Source of the DNA: Haliclystus octoradiatus
Taxonomy: Eukaryota > Cnidaria > Staurozoa > Stauromedusae > Haliclystidae
Assembly: GCA_916610825.1 (NCBI GenBank)
Contig: OU744447.1
Span: 5,525,402 to 5,589,401, forward strand
Length of the DNA stretch: 64,000 nucleotides
Reading direction: 5' to 3'
Part shown: positions 39,844 to 51,282 of the stretch, one piece after another
Numbering within the stretch: the stretch's first letter is position 1
Layout of the letters: every line of letters starts with the position of its first letter
Made by a program: the position numbers and the translations under genes
Notes under the pieces: model-generated
Database searches by the model: none
The model's input: the letters and a program-made list of their open reading frames with translations, nothing else
Told to the model about the DNA's origin: nothing

Positions 39844-42800
39844 ATGGCTGATAATTATCAACTGCGTTTATTTTCTATTCTCTCATTGTGTTCCTTCACT
39901 TTATCAATATTATTAACAAATCCTTCATGTAATGCTCCTGGGATATTTGAATTGTACATGAACTCTACTGCAAATACAAGTAGTTTGATTATTGGCATTT
40001 CAACGATGAGCTCTTTCACACAGTGTATATTCAATTGTAATAGAAATTTAGAATGTGATGGTCTTGATTACATAGATGGTATGAAAGAGAAGAATTGCAT
40101 CTTATTTTCCTATTTCCATCTCAAACTTTTCGTCTTGGATGGAGTCACTCATGCTGAAGTAAGTTGTATCATATTACTATTTTTTTTTTTTTGTTATGAA
40201 TTCGTAGTGTCTGGAAATGGAAGTGAGGTCTGAGCTCTCATTTATACGTTGAGCCATTTACGATGTTTATTTGTATTTTTATGCATGTCCGATTGTATGA
40301 GAATTGTCTACAAAGCGGTAGTAGAAGATGGTTAAAAACCTAACTATGAAGGCGACTTCTGAAAGAAGACCTACTCGCTGATGTCGCAGTGACATAAAGA
40401 TGATAATGTAGATGATAAAGTGTTCCACCAGTAGTCACCTGGATTTAACACAATCAGAAAATTGTTTTTTTACTGAAAGTATTTTGAAATTTGATTTACA
40501 TTTGAGATTTGATTCTCATATTGATAAATGTAATGTTTCCTGAGAATATAAAATCATTTCCAATTCACAGTTGATTTCATATAAATTATTTTACTTGTGA
40601 TTTATTTGTTTCAGAAACAAAATCAATCATGGCCAGGTATGAATGTCCACAATATGTCCGGCAATATGTGTGTTAGTACAATTTCATTAGTATTGAAAAA
40701 AATAGTTACTGTAGTGTCATATTAAGACATTGTAAAATCATCGAACGCGATGCTGATCGCTGATTTTGTTGTTGTTGATGTTTGTGTCAGGCTACATAAA
40801 ATCGTAAAATTACGGCCTTTGACTTGAATCCCCATAATGCAAACACTTTTAAATCAAATCATAAATTAAAAATAGTCTATAAAACCCCCTTGCTCAATTT
40901 TTCTGTCCATAGTTCTACAGCATTTCTGTTTTGTTGATAAACGCCAACGCCAAGCTGCAGTTGGCGTTACCTTTACGATAAACTTTAGTATTTCACTGCT
41001 TTAAAAGTATAAACTGACTCTATATGCGTATAGCGGAATAATACTCTAAATATATAATGTTAAAAAATTATGTATCCTCTTCTATATAAATAATGCATTT
41101 AGAATTAGCCATTGCTCATTGCGTTTATTTTTAATCTGTTTTAATTCCATTTTTAAGACTTTTCGTAGCTTTCGTCGAAAAGCGCAACATGTTTCTATTA
41201 AAAATCTGCCCTCGTTCTAGTCTCTACGATGACGCTATTTTAATGTCTGTGAAGTTAGACTCATATTCGTCTGGACGAATATTCAAATAGACCTATATTG
41301 GAGTGCGTTAAATAACGCTTCGCACAAATGCTGTGAGCATAACAGACATACTAATGGAAGATTTACGAAGTGAAGAAACCATATAAACTACAAAAAATAT
41401 ATAACAAAGTCGATAAATGCAATATGAATTATCGTAAAGAAAATAAATTATCAAAACATATAAAATCGCACCAAAAAATTGAATTATTCATTTGACCGCA
41501 GATAAACGCATGACTGATCAAATTAATCACGGGTGTTTAGACAAGAACATGGATTAACAGTGTTTGCGTAACAGTATGGAATATAAAAACAGACGAATAT
41601 TCAAATTAACAGTGTTGTATGGAATAAAAAACAGACGCATATTCAAATTATCACGGGTTTTGATTTAAAACTTTGGACGAATATTCAAATTATCACGGGT
41701 GTAATCTAAACTTTGGACGAATATTCAAATTAACAGTGTTTCGTATGGAATATAAAAACAGTCGCATATTCAAATTATCATGGGTTTGATCTAAAACTTT
41801 GGACAAATATTCAAATTAACAGTGTTGATCGTATGGAATATAAAAACAGTCGCATATTCAAATTATCATGGGTTTGATCTAAAACTTTGGACAAATATTC
41901 AAATTAACAGTGTTGATCGTATGGAATAAAAAACAGACGCATATTCAAATTATCACGGGTTTTGATTTAAAACTTTGGACGAATATTCAAATTATCACGG
42001 GTGTGATCTAAACTTTGGACGAATATTCAAATTAACTGTGTTTCGTATGGAATATAAAAACAGTCGCATATTCAAATTATCATGGGTTTGATCTAAAACT
42101 TTGGACAAATATTCAAATTAACAGTGTTGATCGTATGGAATATAAAAACAGTCGCATATTCAAATTATCATGGGTTTGATCTAAAACTTTGGACAAATAT
42201 TCAAATTAACAGTGTTGATCGTATGGAATAGAAAAACAGACGCATATTCAAATTATCGGCTTCCCCTCTCCTCTGTATGTAATCCCTGTAATTTATATTA
42301 TAACATCCCGATTTTACGAAATTATATACAATATTTAAAGACGAAGCAGGGAAGCAAAAGTGATCCAGGGAGATAGAGTCCCGTGCTGAAATAGAGCGAT
42401 TATGGAGGAATTTCCAGTCACTAAACAGAGATTTCTTGTCTGTTTACTATTTCCTAACGAAGCTCTAGCACGTAATTGGCAAGCGAATATAATTGCAAAT
42501 ACAAATTCACCTGGAACGAAATATCAGGAGGTTACGCATGGCAGCACAAAGTTAAAGAAACATCCGTTGATTGTGTAACACATCCTCTAGCATGCAGTGA
42601 TTTACTGCTCAATAATACGAATGATGCTTACAATGTCATCACAACTGTCCCTGCATCATCTATTTCTAATCCTATTGAAATTCTAAAATAAAATATGAAC
42701 GAAACTCTTATTTCTGAAAAAACGGTAGGTTTTGGAAAAATTTATCAAAGAATATTGCTCAACAATATCACTGTTATTATTCTACAACCGACGTCACAAC

Positions 42801-45800
42801 AACCACGTAATGTCAAAGGCAAAGTTGTATAACTATAAAAAGGTCAAATAGAAATGGACACTCAAATTATTTGTTTTTCCAATGTCCTCCTATTGATGAA
42901 TCAGCTCAAACACAACCAGCATCAAAACCAGTAAAAATCCAAATCAAAATGTACAACAGAACAATAGTGTCCAAAGTTTTAGATCCAACCCGTGATAATT
43001 TAAATATACGTCTGTTTTTTATATTCCATACGAAACCCTATTAATTTGAATATTCGTCCAGAGTTTAGATCAAACCCATGATAATTTGATTACTAGCGTC
43101 TGTTTTTATATTCCATACGAAACACTGTTAATTTGAGTATTCGTCCAAAGTTTAGATACAACCCATAATAATTTGAATAAGGGTCTGTTTTAATATTCCA
43201 TACGAAACCCTATTAATTTGAATATTCGTCCAGAGTTTAGATCAAACCCATGATAATTTGAAAACTAGCGTCTGTTTTTATATTCCATACGAAACACTGT
43301 TAATTTGAGTATTCGTCCAAAGTTTAGATACAACCCATAATAATTTGAATAAGGGTATGTTTTAATATTCCATACGAAACCCTATTAATTTGAATATTCG
43401 TCCAGAGTTTAGATCAAACCCATGATAATTTGAAAACTAGCGTCTGTTTTTATATTCCATACGAAACCCTATTAATTTGAATATTCGTCCAGAGTTTAGA
43501 TTAAACCCATGATAATTTGAATACTAGCGTCTGTTTTTATATTCCATACGAAACACTGTTAATTTGAGTATTCGTCCAAAGTTTAGATACAACCCATAAT
43601 AATTTGAATAAGGGTCTGTTTTAATATTCCATACGAAACCCTATTAATTTGAATATTCGTCCAGAGCTTAGATTAAACCCATGATAATTTGAATACTAGC
43701 GTCTGTTTTTATATTCCATACGAAACACTGTTAATTTGAGTATTCGTCCAAAGTTTAGATACAACCCATAATAATTTGAATGAGCGTCTGTTTTAATATT
43801 CCATACGAAACACTGTTAATTTGAATATTCGTCCAAAGTTTTAGATCAAACCCTTGATCATTTGAATGAGCGTCTGTTTTTATATTCCATATACGAAACA
43901 CTGTTAATTTGAATATTCGTCTAGAGTTTAGATACAACCCATAATAATTTGAATAAGGGTCTGTTTTAATATTCCATACGAAACCCTATTAATTTGAATA
44001 TTCGTCCAGAGTTTAGATTAAACCCATGATAATTTGAATACTATCGTCTGTTTTTATATTCCATACGAAACACTGTTAATTTGAGTATTCGTCCAAAGTT
44101 TAGATACAACCCATAATAATTTGAATAAGGGTCTGTTTTAATATTCCATACGAAACCCTATTAATTTGAATATTCGTCCAGAGTTTAGATTAAACCCATG
44201 ATAATTTGAATACTAGCGTCTGTTTTTATATTCCATACGAAACACTGTTAATTTGAGTATTCGTCCAAAGTTTAGATACAACCCATAATAATTTGAATAA
44301 GGGTCTGTTTTAATATTCCATACGAAACCCTATTAATTTGAATATTCGTCCAGAGTTTAGATTAAACCCATGATAATTTGAATACTAGCGTCTGTTTTTA
44401 TATTCCATACGAAACACTGTTAATTTGAGTATTCGTCCAAAGTTTAGATACAACCCATAATAATTTGAATGAGCGTCTATTTTAATATTCCATACGAAAC
44501 ACTGTTAATTTGAATATTCGTCCAAAGTTTTAGATCAAACCCTTGATCATTTGAATGAGCGTCTGTTTTTATATTCCATATACGAAACACTGTTAATTTG
44601 AATATTCGTCCAAAGTTTTAGATCAAACCCGTGATAATTTGAATATGCGTCTGTTTTTTATTCCATACGAAACCTATTAATTTAAATATTCGTCTAAAGT
44701 TTAGATCAAACCCGTGATCATATTTGAGTAAGCATCTGTTTTTATATTCTATACGAAACACTGTTAATTTAAATATTCGTCTAAAGTTTAGATCAAACCC
44801 GTGATCATATTTGAATAATGGTCTGTTTTTATATTCCATATACGAAACACTGTTAATTTGAATATTCGTCCAAAGTTTTAGATCAAACCCGTGATAATTT
44901 GAATACGCGTCTGTTTTTTATTCCATACGAAACCTATTAATTTAAATATTCGTCTAAAGTTTAGATCAAACCCGTGATCATATTTGAGTAAGCATCTGTT
45001 TTTATATTCTATACGAAACACTGTTAATTTAAATATTCGTCTAAAGTTTAGATCAAACCCGTGATCATATTTGAATAATGGTCTGTTTTTATATTCCATA
45101 CGAAACATTGGTAATTTGAATATTCGTCCAAAGTTTTAGATCAAACCCGTGATCATTTGAATATGCGTCTGTTATTTTGACATCTGTTTTTATATTCCAT
45201 ACGAAAAACAATTAATTGAATATTCGTCCAAAGTTTTAGATCAAACCCATGATAATTTGAATATGAGTCTAACTTCACAGACATGCTATTTTAAGAGAAT
45301 TTACATATAATCGTTATTTTGAGGGTATATATTGCCATTTCAAAAACAATGGATTTGGACAGAACTTTTTTCAGAAAGCTGTTGGAAGCCGAAGGTTTTA
45401 CGTCTCAAAATTCATCTCAAGTCTAATTCTGTCATTTTTAACCCGGGTACCAGTATCGTTGCGTAGCAATAAGATAACCCTGATGATGTGATAAGTATGT
45501 GCTATAAAATGTTGAAACAAAAAGCTACAACTTTGAAGGTGTATATCTCTTTTTGGAATATGTTATATTTTATGAAAAGTAGAACATCACGATCGTGATG
45601 AACAGCTTTTTTTATTTTTAATAAAAAAAAATAAAATACATCTTTTCAGCCTGTAACAATTAAAACGTAGAATCATGGTCAAAAATCGCGGTAAAACTCT
45701 CTTGTGGAAAATAACATCGTCCATTTTATATTTCCAAAAGGTGGGACACGAGAATCTCCAAATTCCATGTTCAAAATCAATTTTGAGGGGGAAATAATCG

Positions 45801-46813
45801 CACAATACAAACACGCAAAAGGGTCATATCTGGATAGAAAAAAGGTTCTATCCAAATCCGTGGTGTAAAAAAAGGCGATATAAACTTTTTAATATTCTGC
45901 ATTTAGATGACATATAATTGTTTAGCTGTTCACTTCTTGATAAAGAATAGCTAAAAATAGAAAAGTTTCAGAACGTTAGAATTACGAGAATATATATTAA
46001 TTTTGAAGTTTTACCTACTTATTCATATCCATACTTTTGAATTCGTTACTCTCCAGAATTCGGAACTTCCACCTATGTATACTGTAGAGAATTTACATTT
46101 GAAACTCTAAGCATTGATGACTTTACCAGTCTTCAATATGTATCAATGTATCGACAAGTTCCTAGCCTAGTTTGGGTTATGCTTTTATGATCAAAGTATG
46201 CCTTTGCATATATATGGGGAGTCGAAATTATATGCATAAAAGAAAAATTCCAAACCTCATACCTGCATCTGCCTGATAGTCAATCTCATTCAATTACTAA
46301 ATAGTCCACAACTGCCGCATGTATTATTTCCATCAAAAACTTATTTGTGTCTATATATTTAGGTTTGATAATTTTTACATTTCAGACTATATTTCGATTG
46401 GATCAGAATTCTTCATCAAAGGAAAAGCAGACGATTATTCTGCATTCAACCATGGTTGTGCTACTGGTTACTATTGGATTAAACTGATTTGGCAACACGG
46501 TGGGGTAACATGTTCTCGAAATCACTCTTCTGTACCATTCTCTTGTCATCATCCTTCTCAACAGAGAATCCAGATATTGTTAACTGATGACCACAACAAG
46601 AATGGTATTGTTAGCAGATTTATGAGCACATCTGGTGATATTGTCACTTCTAAGATAATTGTGTCTGAAAACTATGTCAATTTGGTCCAAGGCAAAGAAT
46701 ATCGGTTTTGGTATAAAGAAGGTATTACTGGTTTTAGTGCTAATAATGATGGCACAACATATTTCTCTGTTTCTCTGAAACATGTCGTTGCTGATTCTTC
46801 CACTTGCAATTGA
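39844..46813 (+). CDS. Gene B: predicted secreted PAN-like protein with an unnamed C-terminal domain
   Basis: Three exons are proposed: 39844-40158, 40616-40637 and 46386-46813, giving 254 residues. Exon 1 ends at the strong donor GAA|GTAAGT in phase 0. The 22-bp micro-exon (acceptor TTGTTTCAG, donor CAG|GTATGA) leaves one base, and exon 3 (acceptor TTACATTTCAG) begins with two, so the frame closes exactly. The start gives a good signal peptide (LFSILSLCSFTLSILL). Exon 1 has the PAN/Apple-like pattern QCIFNCNRNLECDGLDYI with a later Cys. Exon 3 carries the shared domain: GYYWIKLIWQHGGVTC, VPFSC, LTDDHNKNGIVSRF, GKEYRFWY and DGTTYFSVSLK. The paired Cys residues suggest an extracellular fold. 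The 5.7-kb second intron contains the foldback element at 41243-45284. The function is unknown; a secreted adhesion or ligand-binding role is a guess. Confidence 0.75.
40735..41242. repeat. Dispersed repeat, copy split by the foldback element
   Basis: Blocks shared with 30807-31370: TTCTACAGCATTTCTGTTTT, GTTGATAAACGCCAACGCCA, CTGCTTTAAAAGTATAAAC, CTAGTCTCTACGATGAC. The repeat resumes after 45293 with GAATTTACATATAATCGTTA, matching AATTTAGATATGATCATTA of the intact copy. Confidence 0.8.
41565..42255 (+). repeat. Left satellite arm, about 8 units of 85-88 bp
   Basis: Units read ATTCAAATTAACAGTGTT-GATCGTATGGAATATAAAA-ACAGACGCATATTCAAATT-ATCACGGGTTTGATC-AAACTTTGGACGAAT. Some units are nearly identical (for example those starting near 41815 and 42115), which points to recent duplication inside the arm. 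Confidence 0.9.
42256..42959. other. Central segment of the foldback element
   Basis: About 700 bp of non-repetitive DNA between the arms. The plus strand has a 71-codon frame at 42476-42691 (starting at a non-ATG codon) and, in another frame, FPNEALARNWQANI near 42450, which faintly recalls THAP-type sequences. Neither is convincing, so I call it non-coding cargo or a decayed gene. Confidence 0.35.
42960..45270 (-). repeat. Right satellite arm, about 27 units of 85 bp with a 170-bp higher-order pattern
   Basis: Same unit as the left arm, in reverse orientation: GTCTGTTTTTATATTCCATA-CGAAACACTGTTAATTTGA-GTATTCGTCCAAAGTTTAGA-TACAACCCATAATAATTTGAA. From about 43000 to 44450, two unit types alternate (ends ACACTGTTAATTTGAGTATT and ACCCTATTAATTTGAATATT), giving a dimer of about 170 bp repeated seven or so times. 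From 44600 to 45100 another block of about 260 bp is duplicated almost exactly (starting 44618 and 44878). Confidence 0.9.
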
Positions 46814-47426
46814 TATTTCTTGGTAGCAACACAACGTATATCTGAATTTCACCAGTTCATTCTCCATTAATTAATTCTATTTATTTTTACTTCGTATTAT
46901 CTGGTGTCTGGTGAACATAGATGAACCACTGTTACCATTTGGGTTTGCTTGGCTAAACGACGACAAATAGGAAGCTTCTGTTTAGTATGGATTTGATTAA
47001 AATAAGAGCAGTATTATTGTCTATAAAAATAGGTTAAATAATTCAACTTGATATAGTATATGTACATCTGCAATTTTAGCAAACATTTTTTTCGTAATGG
47101 TATTCACTACACCGAAGTGCCAAAGGCCCTTGTTATTCGGTGCGGAAATTTTATTATGAGTTCCTGTTACTTGTTTTGAAGATCGCGCTACTTGTTCGGA
47201 GATCCCATCACTTGTTCAGAGATCCTGTAACTTGTGAGATTCGAAGATAATTATAGCCGTGACAAGTATGGATGACCGTCATTTATATCAAAATTTCTAA
47301 TTCTGGATCGTAAGTCTTTGGAACTATGGTAATAACATTGTAGAAATAATATAATACCGGGAATAATTTATAACTAATACCCATTTGCAATCTAGCTTGT
47401 GTATAATAATTTATGTTTAATGAGGG
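46814..47426. other. 3' flank of gene B
   Basis: No gene is seen. No canonical AATAAA lies close to the stop codon. Confidence 0.4.
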
Positions 47427-47559
47427 ATTGAATCACTCTTGTGAGTGGGTTATCGGAATTTAGACCCCCGAGTTCACTAACAACAAACAAGAAATCCATA
47501 CCATAAACGAGGCCGCCGAGTCTAAATTTCGATGGCCCACGAACAAGAGTGATGTAATC
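47427..47559. mobile_element. 133-bp hairpin element
   Basis: GATTGAATCACTCTTGTGAG ... ATCGGAATTTAGACCCCCGAG pairs with CGAGTCTAAATTTCGATGG ... GAACAAGAGTGATGTAATC. Arms are about 45 bp with a few mismatches; the loop is about 40 bp. No clear target duplication. Confidence 0.6.
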
Positions 47560-47629
47560 ATTTTAATAATCATGTAACATAATTTTTGTCTGGAACATCA
47601 ATTATCTCTCATCAATTTCACAACAACAA

Positions 47630-48136
47630 TGATTTGTTTTTCTAATTTAATGGGTCATTGATTTTTCATTAAATACAATTGGAATGAAATTCTTACGAAT
47701 ATCATTTCAAAATATGACGCGAAGATTGCAACATAATTGTTTTTCAAACATATGTGCAATATTAAAAATAAAATAAGAGTTACATTTGAATATAGCAAGT
47801 CCCAAGTTGTTACTTTTTGAATTTCTAGACCTATACCTGCACGCTTTTATGTGTTTTGAAAATGGCGACAAGCTGCGACAGATTGAATATTTTTTCAAAA
47901 TCAAATTAAATGTATACTCCGAAATTAAAAATTCAACTTGAGAAATTCAAAAAGTAACAACTTGGGACTTGATATATTCAAATAAAACTCTTATTTTATT
48001 TTTAATATTGCACATATGCTTGAAAAACAATTATGTTGAAATCTTCGCATCATATTTTGAAATGATATTCGTAAGAATTTCATTCCAATTGTATTTAATG
48101 AAAAATCAGTGACGCATTAAATTAGAAAACAACAAA
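47630..48136. mobile_element. 505-bp foldback element with 195-bp arms
   Basis: 47630-47825 and 47942-48136 are inverted copies with few differences, for example AAGTCCCAAGTTGTTACTTT against AAAGTAACAACTTGGGACTT and GAATGAAATTCTTACGAATA against TATTCGTAAGAATTTCATTC. A 116-bp unpaired centre separates them. Non-coding. Confidence 0.8.
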
Positions 48137-51100
48137 TTACTTATAGGCTAAGGGTCTAAAAACTTATACATTTTACCTGTTAAAAATAGTGCTAAAGGTA
48201 AAACAATGGAACAGAAAGGAAACCAATTCAATTACAATATGTTCTATTATGCATATATTTACAAAAAAAGACGAGAACGGATAGAGTCACTCTGAGTATT
48301 GAGAGTCGGTTTCCTTTCGTGGATGATTAGCATTTAGTGAACCAAACAGTCAAACTTGTTGTTACATTTTCTCACTACTGAAAACAGTTTTTGTGAATCA
48401 CTGATAGTCCTATTGTGTGAATGTAAGTGTAAGTGTCCGACAGCCGAGCTCAATCCACCGTGTTTACTAATTTACCATGCTTAAGATTACTATCAAAAAA
48501 ATGTTTTGAAATCGAAGAAACGTAGACTAATGTATAATAGTGAAATCAACAATTTAGAGCTGGAAACAAACGGTTTGACAATTTAACAAAGTCAAGGTCC
48601 TTAATTTATTAATAAAACAAAATACCGCTGATCACTTTTCTCAAAATTAAAATACAAACATTTCACTTCTCTGAAGGGTTACTTCAATGTATTGTCTGTG
48701 GGGACAGTGATAAAACAATCTGGTTTGAAATCAAAGCAGCCTAGGCCAAACGTGGTGTTGAAATCAACAATATAGCGCTGTAATGAGTTGTTCTAGTCAT
48801 TGACATTTGCGCATGTGCAACACCTGTAAACAAGCTTTGTGAGAAAAAAAAGCTTTCCAATAGTTCATCAGATCTATACATTCTGTGTTTCACAGCATAT
48901 AGCAACATATCATTAACATGTTACGGCTTGTGTTGCTGTATACCGCTTTGTTATTAAAGTAAACACTTCATGAAATGTTATCTTTTTTTAATAATTTTGG
49001 ATTTCCCTTATTGTAAAACCCAAAATCATTTTGATCTATATTAGATTTCTTACTGAAAACATGATGTTACCATGGAAGCAATTTTCAGAATTAGTACAAA
49101 TTAAATAATATCATAATCCCTTTTATCTGTTAGATAAAGTATTTAGGCCTCAAGAGAGGCATTTTTAAAAACAATTTTAAATTTCCCTTTATGCAACCCA
49201 AACCGCATTTTGATCTATAATTGACACTTCAGAAATATCTACTAAATATATAATTTTATTTGGGAAAGTGAGAAGTAATAAATATAGTTCTAGATTTTGT
49301 AAGGCTTCCTTATTCGTCATTACATTTGCTCTAATCATTTTAAATGTTTCCATCCGTTTAATACGACCTTATATATACGCCTAAAGTCACTAATAGCTTA
49401 ACAGACCTGAAAAACACATGACGTCGTTCCGACCAAATCCGACCTCCATGTAAGTCGAAATCGGTCGGAGCGTGGTCGGATAAAGTTAATTGATCAGAAA
49501 TCCGACGAAATTTGGTCGGAATTACGTATTGTAGTGACCACAGAACTTCGTCTTTCAGACCGAATATTCCCGACATCGTTCCGACTCCGAAGCGACGTAT
49601 TATGTTTAGCGGGTAATAAACATTATATTTTGACAATTCATTGTCACCAAAGTAATTATGCAAGAATTTAATCTGGAATGGTTCCATAAATACATGACCT
49701 TATATTCATGCAATGAGATACACTAACAAATGCCTATATGAGATTCCTCCGAATACCTATATGAAGACAATAAGATCATGATGTATTATGCTATTGGCCC
49801 CAACTTTATTTAGTAATCTGAAAGTTTTACCTCTCAAGTTTCGGTTTTGGACCTACAATCATTACTAGTTTGAAATTTTTTAGCTCTACTATAATGAGCA
49901 TTCTTATTCGTGCTCACAAAGCTTACGTTGAATCTGTTTTCGGACCAGAATATCCAATATGTAAAACTTTGTGGAACAAATATATTCAACTTATATAGAA
50001 CATCTGCAACGCTCATATACTGCAAAGAGGGCTACGTATTTTTAAAAGAGAAGAACTTTCTTTTACCATTATGAAAATGAAACAAATTAAATATATTTCT
50101 CATCTTATCCCTATCGATTGGTAGACCTGTGCCACATGCCCCTGTATTTCACTTTATTTGCGGCCGCTTCGTATAGGGGACGTGTAAAATTTAAGTGAAA
50201 AAAGTGATGCGCTCATTTCAGAAAAATGAAATGACCAATCACAGCCAAGCATCTGTGACTTATCTTGGATCTATGCAGTGATTGGTCTAATTACCTAATT
50301 TATGAAATTATTTCGTGACGTATCTCATGATATTTTCCAAACATTTTTGCACAGCTCCAAGCAGCTACACTTTGCTCGTTTTGTAAGTGTTTCGTAGTAG
50401 TTGAAACCAAAGATTTTAAGCTTTTCAGCTCAATCCTATATTTGTTTAAAATAGCAACATGCTTTTAATGGGTATTCGTTTTATCTTAAGATATGCCTGC
50501 TTAACAAAGTTTATAAACTACCGAATATTGCTACGCTGTTTAATACGCTGGCTCGAAGGCAACTTGGATGTGTTTTCTCGTAAGGTTTAAAGTTTTTAAA
50601 CTTGATTTTATGTTTTTGTAATATATTAACATGCTTTCATTGCATTTTTCAATCATTTTATCTGGAGATGTGCCTTCTGAATGCACAATCGATTGATGTC
50701 GAACTGTAGGCCTAACACGTGCAACTTGGAAGAAAACATTGAATGCCCTAACAAATAATAATTTGCTCATGTTGAAACACTCGTCGCAGCAATTGTGAAG
50801 ATCAACATACAAATTAGACTTTGATTACTTGTATGAGTTGAAAAAAGCTCCTAAACTGGCATTAAACGGTAATTATCAGCATGCAAATATTGCAATTTTC
50901 CGCGAATGTGGCTGACCACTTTTCAGTCTAGCGGCATAACATTGGACTTCATTATGGATATTTTATCATTATTTGATAGATTGGATTACAGATAGTACTT
51001 TTCTTTGATGTTAATGATTTGAATACGTCTACTATACTCTATTATTAGTAACATCAGTAATATTTCATTTGTGTGGTAACAACATTAATATATTAGTTCG

Positions 51101-51282
51101 GCTCAATGTTGTTTTTTCTTTAATACTTTGTAGAAGTTGTGCTTCATCTGTTTCTCAATTTATATCTGCAATATTTATTCGCTTTGATCGAAATGTCTAG
51201 GATTTGGAAAGCTACAACTAAATTACTTTTTGTTTAAAAATTTCAAATCGATTTTAATTGTGTGATGTCGATAAAAACGTTA
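48137..51282. other. Long non-coding stretch
   Basis: I see no gene here. The longest frame (49358-49687, minus) is rich in GTCGGA/TCCGAC words at the DNA level, which suggests an internal repeat rather than a protein. No element ends were found. Confidence 0.45.

Larger units (their letters stand above)
41243..45284. mobile_element. 4.0-kb foldback element with satellite arms
   Basis: The outer ends are exact inverted repeats of 26 bp, beginning ATGTCTGTGAAGTTAGACTC. GCTATTTTA flanks both sides (41234-41242, 45285-45293), a 9-bp target duplication. Inside, a plus-oriented array of 85-88 bp units (about 41565-42255) and a minus-oriented array of the same unit (about 42960-45270) form the arms around a 700-bp centre. 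The design matches the foldback class known from Drosophila FB/Galileo and sea urchin TU elements; the sequences were not compared. No transposase is present. The insertion lies in intron 2 of gene B. Confidence 0.85.

Noticed and set aside
42440-42691. Possible THAP-like or other coding remnant in the foldback centre
   Set aside because: Only one short FPNEALARNW word suggests it; the C2CH residues of a THAP domain are not seen.
44618-45108. Repeated minus-strand frames with MEYKNR...KYDHGFDLNF
   Set aside because: They arise from the satellite unit in the foldback arm; the peptide repeats follow the DNA period.
41565-45270. Regularly spaced repeats that might suggest a CRISPR array
   Set aside because: Units are directly adjacent with no unique spacers, lie in a eukaryotic context, and run in opposite orientation in two arms.
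49358-49687. 109-codon minus-strand frame
   Set aside because: No domain, no splice context, and the DNA shows repeated TCCGAC/GTCGGA words; likely chance.
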